37,745 nt of DNA from UBA11524 sp034104265 (lineage in GTDB: Bacteria; Bacillota; Clostridia; Christensenellales; Aristaeellaceae). The notes under the pieces are model-generated. The model searched no databases and had not been told where the DNA came from. It saw only the letters and a program-made list of their open reading frames with translations. Numbering within the stretch: the stretch's first letter is position 1; each line of letters starts with the position of its first letter. Of the stretch, positions 37,738 to 37,745 are shown piece after piece. A program made the translations under genes and the position numbers. The DNA is taken from assembly GCA_034104265.1 (NCBI GenBank), contig JAXEEE010000119.1, positions 1 to 37,745 of the forward strand. Direction: 5' to 3'.

Positions 37738-37745
37738 TATTCTGT

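Overview
The window looks like a GC-rich, low-copy chromosomal segment from a Gram-positive Firmicute of the Clostridia type, probably animal- or gut-associated (the host niche is inference). The reasons are the strong AGGAGG ribosome binding sites, sigma-A-type promoters (TTGCAA or TTGACx, 17-18 bp, TATAAT), the gene order rpsB-tsf-pyrH-frr-uppS-cdsA-dxr, YesM/YesN signalling with LplB/YtcP-type permeases, a Firmicutes-type xpt, lipobox lipoproteins and an L,D-transpeptidase with an N-terminal Ig-like region.

Layout. (1) 1-6840, minus strand: a translation / isoprenoid / phospholipid block, rpsB, tsf, GNAT, pyrH, frr, a small PASTA-like ORF, uppS, cdsA and dxr (cut by the window edge). Visible promoters in front of rpsB, pyrH and frr, and a terminator behind tsf, break this conserved order into several transcription units. 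A ~135 bp imperfect palindrome lies between rpsB and tsf. (2) 6890-10540: a self-contained transcription unit for a 64-residue acidic protein, then intergenic DNA full of structured repeats, a PPK2 polyphosphate kinase and a ClC-family transporter. (3) 10495-15508, minus: a complete branched-chain amino acid ABC importer, livJ-H-M-G-F. (4) 15678-17322, plus: PNPOx-like flavoprotein, PAT-like N-acetyltransferase and CDP-alcohol phosphatidyltransferase. (5) 17380-31200: an amino-sugar/glycoside utilisation locus with visibly lower GC. YesN/YesM presumably control two permeases, a lipoprotein binding protein, a serine hydrolase, a Gfo/Idh/MocA oxidoreductase, a NagB-like deaminase and a GH3 glycosidase, with nagA divergent. 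(6) 31370-35631, minus: an envelope operon (membrane-anchored protein, DUF2142-like membrane protein with Trp/acid hexapeptide repeats, GT2 glycosyltransferase) ending in xpt. (7) 35626-37467, plus: a secreted L,D-transpeptidase, followed by another repeat cluster.

How it works together. Region 5 reads as import of a small amino-sugar-containing glycoside by an ABC system, cytoplasmic trimming by GH3 and the hydrolase, and deacetylation/deamination to central metabolism; no sugar kinase or PTS is visible. Regions 6 and 7 are both envelope-related and are driven by two divergent promoters that appear to share one palindromic TTGCAA as their -35 element.

The most unusual non-coding content is a family of mosaic intergenic repeats (7286-7785, 10098-10490, 37514-37737). 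The copies fold into the same series of hairpins, and several differences between copies are compensatory or confined to loops, which suggests selection on structure. The second candidate is the palindrome between rpsB and tsf. No CRISPR array, tRNA, rRNA, transposase or phage gene was recognised.
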